From: JBNPEO01 sp050490315
Lineage (GTDB): Bacteria; Actinomycetota; Actinomycetes; Actinomycetales; Micrococcaceae
DNA length: 64,000 bases
Direction of reading: 5' to 3'
Assembly: GCF_050490315.1 (NCBI RefSeq)
Contig: NZ_JBNPEO010000006.1
Coordinates: 1-64,000, forward strand
Part shown: positions 37,012 to 44,832 of the stretch, piece by piece
Layout: each line of letters starts with the position of its first letter
Position numbering within the stretch: position 1 is the stretch's first letter
The notes under the pieces: model-generated
Told to the model about the DNA's origin: nothing
The model's input: only the letters and a program-made list of their open reading frames with translations
The model's database searches: none
Translations under genes and position numbers: made by a program

Positions 37012-39759
37012 ATGAGCGACGAAACTCCTGAGGTCAACGGCGACGCCACACCTCAAAGCGGCACCCCCGAGGTTCCCGCAGCACAGGACGTAGTACTCGA
37101 AGGCTCTGTGATCACCGATCCTTTGACCGACCGCATCGAGCAAGTAGACCTGCAAACAGAAATGCAGCGCTCTTACTTGGACTACGCTATGGCCGTTATT
37201 GTGGGCCGCGCGCTCCCGGATGTACGCGACGGGTTGAAGCCAGTGCACCGCCGTGTGCTCTACGCGATGTTCGACGGCGGCTACCGCCCGGACCGCTCCT
37301 TCAACAAGTGCGCGCGTGTTGTTGGTGAAGTGATGGGTCAGTATCACCCGCACGGTGATACAGCTATTTACGATGCTTTGGTTCGTTTGATCCAAGACTG
37401 GACCATGCGTTACCCGTTGGCTTTGGGCCAAGGTAACTTCGGTTCCCCCGGTAACGACGGCGCCGCTGCGCCGCGTTACACCGAAACCAAGATGGCTCCT
37501 TTGGCCATGGAAATGGTCCGCGATATTGACGAAGAAACCGTCGATTTCCAGGACAACTATGACGGCAAGAACCAAGAGCCCACCATCCTGCCGGCACGTT
37601 TCCCCAACCTTTTGGTGAACGGTTCTTCAGGTATTGCCGTGGGTATGGCCACCAACATTCCTCCGCACAACCTGCGGGAAGTTGCTGATGGTGTGCAGTG
37701 GTACTTGTCCAATCCGCAGGCAAGCCGCGAGGAACTTCTCGAAGAGCTGCTCTTGCGAGTTAAGGGACCTGATTTCCCCACAGGCGCAACGATTTTGGGC
37801 CACAAGGGTATTGAGGATGCCTACCGGACTGGCCGTGGATCCGTCACCATGCGTGCCGTGGTTAACGTCGAAGAGCTTCAGGGACGTACCTGCTTGGTGG
37901 TCACTGAACTTCCCTACCAGGCCAACCCGGACAATTTGGCCATCAAGATCGCAGAACTGGTTCGCGATGGCAAGATTGCCGGCATTGCTGACCTCCGCGA
38001 TGAGACCTCTGGCCGTACCGGTCAGCGCTTGGTTATTGTTCTTAAGCGTGATGCTGTGGCGAAGGTTGTTTTGAACAACCTCTACAAGCACACGGAATTG
38101 CAGAGCAACTTCTCCGCTAACATGCTTGCGATTGTTGACGGTGTGCCGCGTACCTTGAGCTTGGATGCGTTTATTCGCCACTGGGTAACCCACCAGATGG
38201 ATGTTATTGCCCGGCGTACCCGGTACCGTCTGCGTAAGGCCGAGGAAGAAGCGCACATTCTGCGCGCACTGCTCAAGGCTTTGGACATGCTGGATGAGGT
38301 TATTGCACTCATTCGTGCCTCCAACACCACTGAAGCGGCCCGTGATGGGCTGATGCAGTTGCTGGACATTGATGAGCTTCAGGCTCGGGCCATTCTGGAA
38401 ATGCAGTTGCGCCGTTTGGCTGCACTGGAGCGCCAGAAGATCCAAGATCGTCACGCAGAGCTCGAAGCCTTGATCACTGAGTACAACTCGATCCTGGCGT
38501 CTGAAGAACTTCAGCGGGGCATCATCAGCGACGAGCTTGGTGAGATTGTTGCCAAACACGGTGATGACCGCCGCACCAAGATTCTGATGGGCTTCGACGG
38601 CGACATGTCCATGGAAGACCTCATTCCTGAAGAGGAAATGGTTGTCACGATCACTCGTGGTGGCTACGTCAAGCGCACGCGTAGCGACAACTACCGTTCG
38701 CAGCAGCGCGGTGGCAAGGGAATCCGTGGAGCACAGCTCCGTGGGGATGACGTTGTGGAACACTTCTTTGTGACCACTACCCACCACTGGTTGTTGTTCT
38801 TCACCAATTTGGGCCGTGTGTACCGCGCCAAGGCTTACGAGCTGGTTGAAGCTGGCCGCGATGCCAAGGGCCAGCACGTTGCAAACCTATTGGCGTTCCA
38901 ACCGGATGAGCACATTGCCCAGGTGCTGGATCTTCGCGATTACCAGCAGGCTCCGTACTTGGTACTGGCTACCAAGCGTGGTTTGGTCAAAAAGACCCGC
39001 CTCGAGGATTACGACACCAACCGCTCTGCCGGTGTGATTGCTATCAACCTGCGTGAAGGCGATGAGCTCGTTTCGGCTCAATTGGTGTCCGATACTGATG
39101 ATTTGATGCTGGTTTCCCGTAAGGGCCAGTCGATTCGCTTCACGGCCACCGACGAAGCACTACGCCCCATGGGCCGTGCAACCTCAGGTGTGACAGGTAT
39201 GAAGTTCCGTGAAGACGACGAACTCCTTGCTGCTGACGTAGTGACAGATGATTCGTTTGTGTTTGTGGTTACCGAAGGCGGCTACGCCAAGCGCACCAAG
39301 GTTGAGGAGTACCGACTCCAGGGCCGTGGTGGGTTGGGTATCAAGGTGGGCAAGTACCAAGAGGAGCGTGGTCACTTGGTGGGCGCGTTGATTGTCCACG
39401 AAGAAGACGAAGTTCTTGTGGTGATGGAAGGCGGGAAGGTAGTCCGCTCAGCAGTCCAGGGTGTTCCTGCCAAGGGCCGCGACACCATGGGCGTGATCTT
39501 TGCCAAGCCGGACAAGAACGACCGAATTATTGGTGTTGCAAAGAACACTGAACGCGGTTTGGAAGCTGCCGATGAGGACGCTGATGCGCAGGAAAATGCT
39601 GACGCGTCCGTACTCGAGCAAGGCGATGACGTAACGTTGAGCCAAGTAACTGACAACGCTGCTGAGGGTTCGCTCGAGGCAACGGCACCGGGCACAAGCG
39701 CTGATGAAGCGAACGACGCCACGGAACCGGGCGACGAAAACACCGGAGGTAACGAGTGA
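37012..39759 (+). CDS. gyrA: DNA gyrase subunit A
   Basis: The 915-residue protein holds the winged-helix/tower breakage domain with PDVRDGLKPVHRRVLYAM, the quinolone-determining stretch YHPHGDTAIYDALVR and the active-site tyrosine in APRYTETKMA. A C-terminal six-bladed pinwheel with the GyrA-box QQRGGKGIRG follows. The residue corresponding to E. coli Ser83 is Thr and Asp87 is retained, so no classic resistance mutation is seen. The last 70 residues form an acidic tail (DEDADAQENADASV and similar), common in actinobacterial GyrA. Its stop overlaps the next gene by four bases. Confidence 0.97.
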   Translation: MSDETPEVNGDATPQSGTPEVPAAQDVVLEGSVITDPLTDRIEQVDLQTEMQRSYLDYAMAVIVGRALPDVRDGLKPVHRRVLYAMFDGGYRPDRSFNKCARVVGEVMGQYHPHGDTAIYDALVRLIQDWTMRYPLALGQGNFGSPGNDGAAAPRYTETKMAPLAMEMVRDIDEETVDFQDNYDGKNQEPTILPARFPNLLVNGSSGIAVGMATNIPPHNLREVADGVQWYLSNPQASREELLEELLLRVKGPDFPTGATILGHKGIEDAYRTGRGSVTMRAVVNVEELQGRTCLVVTELPYQANPDNLAIKIAELVRDGKIAGIADLRDETSGRTGQRLVIVLKRDAVAKVVLNNLYKHTELQSNFSANMLAIVDGVPRTLSLDAFIRHWVTHQMDVIARRTRYRLRKAEEEAHILRALLKALDMLDEVIALIRASNTTEAARDGLMQLLDIDELQARAILEMQLRRLAALERQKIQDRHAELEALITEYNSILASEELQRGIISDELGEIVAKHGDDRRTKILMGFDGDMSMEDLIPEEEMVVTITRGGYVKRTRSDNYRSQQRGGKGIRGAQLRGDDVVEHFFVTTTHHWLLFFTNLGRVYRAKAYELVEAGRDAKGQHVANLLAFQPDEHIAQVLDLRDYQQAPYLVLATKRGLVKKTRLEDYDTNRSAGVIAINLREGDELVSAQLVSDTDDLMLVSRKGQSIRFTATDEALRPMGRATSGVTGMKFREDDELLAADVVTDDSFVFVVTEGGYAKRTKVEEYRLQGRGGLGIKVGKYQEERGHLVGALIVHEEDEVLVVMEGGKVVRSAVQGVPAKGRDTMGVIFAKPDKNDRIIGVAKNTERGLEAADEDADAQENADASVLEQGDDVTLSQVTDNAAEGSLEATAPGTSADEANDATEPGDENTGGNE

Positions 39760-40484
39760 GCACGCCCAACTCCAACCCGAGCCCGTTTGAGAGCAATCCT
39801 GAAAAGCCACGCACCGCACCCGCATCCTCGGGTGTAACGCCGCCGGCAAAGCCGGTTCAGCGCCCGGAGGCACCTCAGGCGGCGCGGACAGCAAGTCCGA
39901 CGGCGTCTTCCGCCGGAACGCCGTCCTCTCGCCCAGGCGCCACTGGCCCCAGTGCTTCCCGTCCGGCTCCAGCCGCTTCTGGTGCAACGCGGCCGGGTAC
40001 TCCTAGTGCGGGGCGTCCAGTTCAAGGCCAGCGTCCGGCTGCTGCCGGTACTGCTCGTCCGGGTACTGCCGCGCAGCGCGCGGGTACGCCCAATCTGGTA
40101 AAGCCGGCTCCTCGTGCCAAAGTTCGCCGTGCTCGTCTGCTGATCAGCAAGGTTGATCCGTGGTCCGTGCTCAAGATGTCCTTTTTGCTTTCTGTGGCAT
40201 TGGGTATTGTCACGGTGGTGGCAGCGATTGTGTTGTGGACTGTTTTGGATCTCACGGGGATTTTTGATCAGGTCAACAAGCTCCTGGGAGAAGTTGCCGG
40301 TTCCGAAAGTGGCGGATTCGATTTGAAGAAGATCGCGTCCCTTGGCCAGGTTGCCTCGTTTGCCACGATTATTGCCGTAATCAACGTGGTTCTTTTGACC
40401 GCGTTGTCCATGCTTGCAGCCGTTCTGTACAACCTCTCTGCGACCCTTGTTGGTGGCATTGGGGTCACTCTGACAGACGACTAA
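39756..40484 (+). CDS. DUF3566 membrane protein
   Basis: The 242-residue protein has a 130-residue N-terminal Pro/Ala/Ser/Thr-rich disordered segment, then a basic motif (PRAKVRRARLLISKVDPWS) and a DUF3566 domain with two membrane helices (SFLLSVALGIVTVVAAIVLW and FATIIAVINVVLLTALSMLA). DUF3566 proteins are found after gyrA across Actinobacteria; the mycobacterial homologue CwsA interacts with wall-growth and division proteins, though the equivalence is not certain. It overlaps gyrA by four bases (GTGA) and is coupled to it. A hairpin follows. Confidence 0.9.
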   Translation: MSTPNSNPSPFESNPEKPRTAPASSGVTPPAKPVQRPEAPQAARTASPTASSAGTPSSRPGATGPSASRPAPAASGATRPGTPSAGRPVQGQRPAAAGTARPGTAAQRAGTPNLVKPAPRAKVRRARLLISKVDPWSVLKMSFLLSVALGIVTVVAAIVLWTVLDLTGIFDQVNKLLGEVAGSESGGFDLKKIASLGQVASFATIIAVINVVLLTALSMLAAVLYNLSATLVGGIGVTLTDD

Positions 40485-40499
40485 TCTGCTCGATTTTGG

Positions 40500-40540
40500 A
40501 TCGGGCCGGGATGTGCTGTAAAGTCATATCTCGGCCCGAT
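40500..40540 (+). terminator. hairpin after the gyrA-DUF3566 unit
   Basis: ATCGGGCCG (40500-40508) pairs with CGGCCCGAT (40532-40540). No T-run follows on the plus strand, so termination strength is uncertain. Confidence 0.5.
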
Positions 40541-40549
40541 GAGGCATCG

Positions 40550-40623
40550 GGGCGTATAGCTCAGGCGGTTAGAGCGCTTCGCTGATAACGAAGAGGTCCC
40601 TGGTTCAAGTCCAGGTACGCCCA
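40550..40623 (+). tRNA. tRNA-Ile(GAU)
   Basis: The 74-base cloverleaf has acceptor GGGCGTA pairing with TACGCCC, a D-arm (GCTC...GAGC), an anticodon arm CTTCG-CTGATAA-CGAAG with anticodon GAT, and T-arm CCTGGTTCAAGTCCAGG. CCA is not encoded. It is the usual tRNA after gyrA in Actinobacteria. Confidence 0.97.
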
Positions 40624-40683
40624 CGGAACCTGCACAGGTTCAAGTAAGGAAGCTGTTTATCGCAGCTTCGGAACGAGGTGTTT

Positions 40684-40800
40684 GTGAAGAAGTTGTTAGT
40701 AATAGCAGCGGCGATCGCAGGTGTTCTTGTTTACAAGAAAGTGCAGGAATCCGAAGCTCGGAAAGAAATCTGGAGCAACTCCACCGATTCGGTAGAGTGA
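40684..40800 (+). CDS. DLW-39 family peptide
   Basis: This 38-residue protein starts at GTG 40684 (KKLLVIAAAIAGVLVYKKVQ follows the start) and ends STDSVE. It has one short hydrophobic helix and a C-terminal Glu/Lys/Trp region with the pattern of the DLW-39 family, tiny proteins that sit between tRNA-Ile and tRNA-Ala beside gyrA in many Actinobacteria. Function is unknown; membrane association is likely. GAGG lies upstream at ribosome-site distance. It is too short for usual ORF cut-offs. Confidence 0.85.
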   Translation: MKKLLVIAAAIAGVLVYKKVQESEARKEIWSNSTDSVE

Positions 40801-40868
40801 TTCAGAACTCATAGGGAATTGGACATTGCGTCCAAAACTTAGGGTATGATTGACGGGTTGCTTCTTAT

Positions 40869-40941
40869 GGGGGCATGGCGCAATTGGTAGCGCACCTGCT
40901 TTGCAAGCAGGGGGTTCGGGGTTCGAGTCCCCGTGCCTCCA
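40869..40941 (+). tRNA. tRNA-Ala(UGC)
   Basis: The 73-base cloverleaf has acceptor GGGGGCA pairing with TGCCTCC (including a G-T wobble), an anticodon loop TTTGCAA with anticodon TGC, and a T-loop with GGTTCGAGTCC-like sequence. The gene is followed by a terminator and then by the accessory island. Confidence 0.97.
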
Positions 40942-40956
40942 CCGTAGCGAATATCG

Positions 40957-40996
40957 AAAGAGCCAAGCGTCTAAAACGTTTGGCTCTTTTGTTTTG
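40957..40996 (+). terminator. rho-independent terminator after tRNA-Ala
   Basis: AAAGAGCCAAGCG (40957-40969) pairs imperfectly with CGTTTGGCTCTTT (40977-40989), followed by a T-rich run. Confidence 0.85.
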
Positions 40997-41375
40997 CCCG
41001 GAAATACGCGGATTTTTCCAGGGAATGCTGATCATCTGCGCGCATACGATGACACGAAGAAAATTCGTGATGGTAGTAAAATGGTAAATTTTAGTATCAA
41101 TTTGTGTTGAGTTTGGTGTGCCTTGTGTGCCCCGGGAATCCGCAGAATATTTGCACCCACTTATCAAGGTGCGCCCGGAGTGCGCCCGATCTCGACAACG
41201 GGGTTAATACAGTCGCTCTGAGAATGGGCCCTCGTGAGTCTTCTGAATCGTTTTTGGCGATGCCCCGGTACCTCGCGCCTTGTCTATTTTTTCTTCAGAT
41301 GTGAGAGGCATTTTCTTTCGCGGTGCAGCGGTGCATCAAATACATATCCACATGTTGAAAACGTGTGGAGAACGT
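40997..41375. other. island start, no convincing gene
   Basis: About 380 bases between the tRNA-Ala terminator and the nuclease-like gene contain no credible frame. It is AT-richer at 41030-41100. No copy of the tRNA-Ala 3' end that would mark an attachment site was seen nearby. Confidence 0.4.
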
Positions 41376-41936
41376 ATGATCGATAATATGTGTCGAACTG
41401 GTCTGGAGCTGAGCCGTAGTCAGGAGCGTTCCCCTGGCGAGAACGATCAGATTTTCGCACCGACCTACGTCGTGAGTTCCGCCCAGACCCCGCTCGCCAC
41501 ACGGTTCGTCCGTGTCATTGATGGCAGCACCATCGAAGTCCAGCCGATAGATGACAAGTCGCAACCAACGGGTGCCCCCAATTTCACGGTGCACATGCTG
41601 GGCACCGCTGCGCCGGCCCCTACGGAGTGTGGAGGCGCCGAGTCCATCGCCAACCTCAAGCGCTTGTTCCGCCCCAATGAGCTGGTCAAAGTCACCGCTG
41701 AGCCACTGCTGACCACCACCAAGGACAAAGACGGGAACACCCTGGCGTACGTGATCACGGGTGCCGGCGTGACCCAGGACATTGGCCTGCGGATGGTCAA
41801 GGAAGGCTTCGCCGCGGCGTCCTACCCTCAGGGTCAAAGAGAGCCAGCGGTGTTTGCACAGTACACTTCGTACGCCAAAGGGGCCGTCGATCAAAAGGAC
41901 GGCATCTGGGCCAACTGCCCCGCTCCAAAGGCCTAA
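41376..41936 (+). CDS. degenerate staphylococcal-nuclease-fold protein
   Basis: From ATG 41376, preceded by GGAGAACGT, the frame gives 186 residues. The segment LATRFVRVIDGSTIEVQPID aligns by eye with the first strands of thermonuclease (IDGDT), FTVHMLGTAAPAPTECGGAE with the second metal-site region, and IGLRMVKEGFAAAS with the later helix. Of the known catalytic set, only the first Asp of IDGDT survives: Asp21 is Ser, Arg35 is His, Asp40 is Ala and Glu43 is Pro or lost. The protein is therefore likely a non-catalytic binding version. No signal peptide is visible from this start, unlike most thermonucleases. The next bases enter the repeat field. Confidence 0.65.
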   Translation: MIDNMCRTGLELSRSQERSPGENDQIFAPTYVVSSAQTPLATRFVRVIDGSTIEVQPIDDKSQPTGAPNFTVHMLGTAAPAPTECGGAESIANLKRLFRPNELVKVTAEPLLTTTKDKDGNTLAYVITGAGVTQDIGLRMVKEGFAAASYPQGQREPAVFAQYTSYAKGAVDQKDGIWANCPAPKA

Positions 41937-42043
41937 AACGCCGCTCTCCAGGGCATGTGTGCCATTTCTTCAAAAAACGTGGCACACCCATCAAAATCAG
42001 CGCCATCATGCGGGAAAACACCCCTCCAGACACCTGTTTTCCC

Positions 42044-42087
42044 AAAAGCCTGTGCCATTTCTAAAAACAGAAATGGCACAGGCTTTT
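42044..42087 (+). terminator. 19-bp hairpin, likely terminator of the nuclease-like gene
   Basis: Perfect 19-bp stem with a 6-base loop, symmetric A-run and T-run at its ends, so it could end transcription in either direction. Confidence 0.7.
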
Positions 42088-42159
42088 TCCTTGTCCCGTA
42101 TGGGAAGCAGGCCCCTCCAAGTGCCTTTGTGCCATTTGTGCCACGAGTTTTCAAGTTGA

Positions 42160-42194
42160 TGCGCGTGCGTGTGTGCGCGTGCGCGTGCGCGTGT
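42160..42194. repeat. 35-base alternating purine-pyrimidine tract in the loop of a 19-bp stem
   Basis: An uninterrupted TG/CG alternation (T at 42160 to T at 42194) with potential for Z-DNA lies inside the loop of the third stem of the repeat field. Confidence 0.85.
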
Positions 42195-42420
42195 AGCAAG
42201 TTCAAATATGGTGGCACAAATGGCACAAACAGGGCTCATAGGGTCGTATTCCCTTGTAAACACGGGCTTTTAGGGTGTGCCATATTTACTTTTTATAGAT
42301 CTATAAAAATATGGCACACCACCCCTTTGAGCCCCTCAAAATCCCCGCCAATCCAAGGATGAGCGGCCTTTTTGGAACTGTGCCATATTTTTTTTGGAGA
42401 AATGGCACAAATGGCACAAA

Positions 42421-42746
42421 TGCTAACTTGTTTCCAGTCATGCAGTTCTTCCACCACTGAGCAGCCGGTCATCAGCAATCATCCTGACTGAGCGTTGTGG
42501 GACCGCCCTAGAGCCTGCGCATACCTGCTGGAAAGGAGAGTTCCGCACGCCGGCCAGCGCTCAGAAATACTTGGAATGAGGTGGGAATCAGGGTGCCAGT
42601 CTCATTGGGACACTTGGGACATTAGGAAACTTATCTACCCACTCCCGGGCGTATGGGAAGAATGTATTGGCGGCGTCCCTTTTGTCCCAACGTTGGTGCT
42701 TCGGAAATTATCCACTGCCTCATGTTCTGCAATCAGTTCATGATGC
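42421..42746. other. intergenic remainder of the island, no credible gene
   Basis: The 325 bases after the repeat field show no frame with ribosome site and codon bias. Nothing else was recognised. Confidence 0.4.
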
Positions 42747-42980
42747 TCAGCTGCGACGGATGGCCTCGAGTTCAGCGATGCGTGTCTCAATGGCTCGTGC
42801 AGCCGCTCGTGCCATGTCGAGATCGTCCTGGGCCTGGCTTGCGCGAGATAGTTCGATCGAAAGGTCGCGTCCCAGCTCATCGATTTCATCGTCGATCGCA
42901 GCCCTGTCCCGCAACAATGCAGCCAGCGGGATGTGGAGTACCTCAGCAATTGCGATGGCCTCCGCCAGACGAACAGCTCA
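42747..42980 (-). pseudogene. 5'-truncated XRE-type regulator remnant
   Basis: Minus-strand translation ending at TGA 42747-42749 reads AEAIAIAEVLHIPLAALLRD, like the last helix of an XRE helix-turn-helix domain, followed by a coiled-coil tail ending ETRIAELEAIRRS. The upstream codons run into an in-frame stop before any start or the rest of the helix-turn-helix appears. It is therefore the 3' fragment of a regulator gene left by deletion. Confidence 0.55.
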
Positions 42981-43053
42981 ATCATCAGTAGGACACCTGC
43001 CACCCAGCCATGACGGATCTTGCCAGCCACCTACCGCGGTTCACAATGGATGT

Positions 43054-43284
43054 ATGGAAATTCCAGATATCACTCCTGTCGGCGAGCTGCATTAGTATGA
43101 GCGGGGCCACTGGCCCTTCGTCAAGGCCAGCTCTATCTATGGTTACGCACGCTCCTACCGCGACAACGCGGTCGATGTGCAGTGGCAGGATGATGAGTTT
43201 GTAGTGCACTGTGAATGGTGGCCCATAGAACTGGTTCAACGCGTCGACGACGAGAAGTGGCACGGGAAACGGCTCATGTTTTAG
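43054..43284 (+). pseudogene. small gene with an in-frame amber codon
   Basis: From ATG 43054 the frame reads MEIPDITPVGELH, then TAG at 43093-43095, then continues open as YERGHWPFVKASSIYGYARS and further to a normal stop at 43282-43284 (KWHGKRLMF). Codon bias before and after the amber codon is similar, and the second part looks like real protein (VDVQWQDDEFVVHCEWWPIE). So this is a 76-codon gene interrupted by one nonsense mutation. No family is recognised. Confidence 0.55.
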
Positions 43285-43305
43285 CTGGCCTTGTAGGATG
43301 CGAGC

Positions 43306-43932
43306 ATGGCTGATTCACGGCACCCGGAGTGGGATCTGATGTTTGCGTCGGGGATCCCCCGGCCCAAGATAGCTGAGCTATGCCAGGCGAAACGGGGCAC
43401 GGTGTTCGCACACTTCAAAAGTCGCATCGACAAAGACCCCAGTGTGCTGGCGGTCCATGAGGCCAACCGTTTGCGGGGATTAGACCGGCGCCCCACACCG
43501 GGCGAGCAGATACGTCTGAGCGACCTTGCTGAGTTCGTTGCCAGGGAGTCCAGATTCCCGGCTACCTCTGGCGAGCATGCAGCAGATGAGCTCGGATTAG
43601 GCTTCTGGCTCAGCAAGCAGCGTCATCTGGCGAAGACCAACGAACTCCCCCACGCTGTTCGTGCGGCTCTTGATGCTCTGGGTCGCTGGGATCAATCAGA
43701 GAAAGCTTCTCGCGATGACCAGCGCTGGCATGAGCAATGTCAGGCTCTGCTGGCCTTCTACCGTGCCACCGGCCGCTGGCCACTGTACAAAGTAGGCACG
43801 CCGGAGCCTGAGCACGGCCTGGGTGTCTGGCTGCACATGCAACGACAGAAGAAAAACGCCGGCAAGCTACCGGCCGATCAGCTCGCCGAGTTGGGCAAGC
43901 TCCTCCCCGGCTGGCGCGGCCGAGGCTACTAG
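43306..43932 (+). CDS. protein with two helicase-associated (HA) domains
   Basis: The 208-residue soluble protein begins with a possible helix-turn-helix (PRPKIAELCQAKRGTVFAHF). It then carries two copies of the helicase-associated domain pattern, about residues 65-125 (LGLGFWLSKQRHLAKTNELP) and 140-205 (HGLGVWLHMQRQKKNAGKLP, ending LLPGW). These domains are short helical modules usually found in tandem behind SF2 helicases of plasmids, phages and defence loci, and are thought to bind nucleic acid. Here they stand without a helicase; the island's helicase gene is 3.5 kb away on the other strand. Start is ATG 43306. Function is unknown. Confidence 0.7.
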   Translation: MADSRHPEWDLMFASGIPRPKIAELCQAKRGTVFAHFKSRIDKDPSVLAVHEANRLRGLDRRPTPGEQIRLSDLAEFVARESRFPATSGEHAADELGLGFWLSKQRHLAKTNELPHAVRAALDALGRWDQSEKASRDDQRWHEQCQALLAFYRATGRWPLYKVGTPEPEHGLGVWLHMQRQKKNAGKLPADQLAELGKLLPGWRGRGY

Positions 43933-44832
43933 CACCTCGTATATTCGTAGAAATGATGCTTCTCCCGTTGGAGGTTTGTTCATTGCGAGATCTGCAGCGA
44001 TCCCCTGCTATGAGTCCTTTGTAGACTGTAGATCTAGGGGTCCACGAGTCCATGCCCTATAGAAACGACGATTTCTGCTTTCAACGAGATCTTCGTTTCG
44101 CTGATGCTTGGTATGTAGGCATATAGCAAACGGGATTTGGAGCAACCACGGCATGGAGTAACCCGTTTTTCTGGCTTTTCCGCCTTTGGTCATGATTTTT
44201 GTGAAGAAATTGGTTCTCGAAGCAGTCAATTCAATCGGAGTTATCCACAGACAAGTAACGAATCTGAAGCATTAAGACCTGAGTCACGAAGCTAGGGTCG
44301 TTTATAGATAGACGGGACGCTGATGCTGTCAGGGAAGACTCGCTATTTCGATTCGGGCATACCTCAAAACCGCGGAATTACAGGGATGTAAGTCTCCGTG
44401 GCACGTCTGCAGAAACATAAAACAAAATCTCTGTCAAGGGGACAGAGCGGCTTTCTAAGGCCATAGAATGCACCTCTGAGGCGCCACAGGCAGCTAGATG
44501 GTCAGTTTCTACCAGCAGGCCACGATCGCCATCCACAGGGCCACCCACGGGCTTTTGGCGCCCATTCCCGCAGGAGTGTCCTCCCCGTGCGGTAGAATGT
44601 TAGGTAAGGGTGGGAATACGAAAAAACCCCGCTCTGGAGAACAGCTCTTTTTGACGAAAGAGTGATCCGAGCGGGGCTGATGTATTCGTTTTTGAGGGCG
44701 AATATGCATCAACTCTACATCGGATCTGGTCCTCGGACATGCATTTGTGTCCAAAACCATGACGCCGGACACCAGTCCCGGCGGCACCGAACTATGGGGC
44801 CCGCGGGTCCCGGAAAGAGTTGAGGCACGACC
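43933..44832. other. 900-base intergenic stretch of the island
   Basis: No frame is convincing on either strand. The stretch includes a single DnaA-box-like TTATCCACA near 44240 and a nested hairpin at 44621-44676. Base composition is more AT-rich than the core genes. Confidence 0.5.
44621..44676 (-). ncRNA. nested hairpin with T-run, possible end of a small RNA
   Basis: CCCCGCTC (44627-44634) pairs with GAGCGGGG (44669-44676), and inside it CTCTTT (44645-44650) with AAAGAG (44657-44662). On the minus strand the outer stem is followed by six T, a classic terminator. No gene lies upstream on that strand within 150 bases, so a short RNA is possible; a bidirectional terminator is the alternative. 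Confidence 0.35.

Larger units (their letters stand above)
41957..42420. repeat. field of 13 TGTGCCAT-type words in five stem-loops
   Basis: The word TGTGCCA(T) occurs on the plus strand at 41958, 42051, 42128, 42137, 42276 and 42379, and its complement TGGCACA at 41980, 42074, 42212, 42221, 42312, 42403 and 42412. Pairing gives five hairpins: 41957-41964 with 41980-41987; 42044-42062 with 42069-42087 (19 bp perfect); 42126-42144 with 42211-42229 (19 bp perfect, long loop); 42274-42285 with 42309-42320 around an inner 18-bp palindrome (42291-42308); and 42379-42386 with 42402-42409. The words are too regular for chance. There is no gene in the field. A duplicated recognition site, a structured RNA or a non-autonomous element is possible. 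Confidence 0.85.

Noticed and set aside
37627..38877. Minus-strand 416-residue open frame across gyrA
   Set aside because: Shadow of gyrA codons; the opposite strand is a perfect family match.
41280..41375. Upstream extension of the nuclease-like gene to a start at 41280
   Set aside because: The added 32 residues are unlike the family and a better ribosome site (GGAGAACGT) precedes ATG 41376.
41957..42420. CRISPR array in the repeat field
   Set aside because: Copies are 8-10 bases, in both orientations and irregularly spaced, with no cas genes nearby; it does not have CRISPR geometry.
42635..43030. 131-residue minus-strand open frame over the XRE remnant
   Set aside because: It lies in a different frame from the one carrying recognisable HTH and coiled-coil sequence and has no domain.
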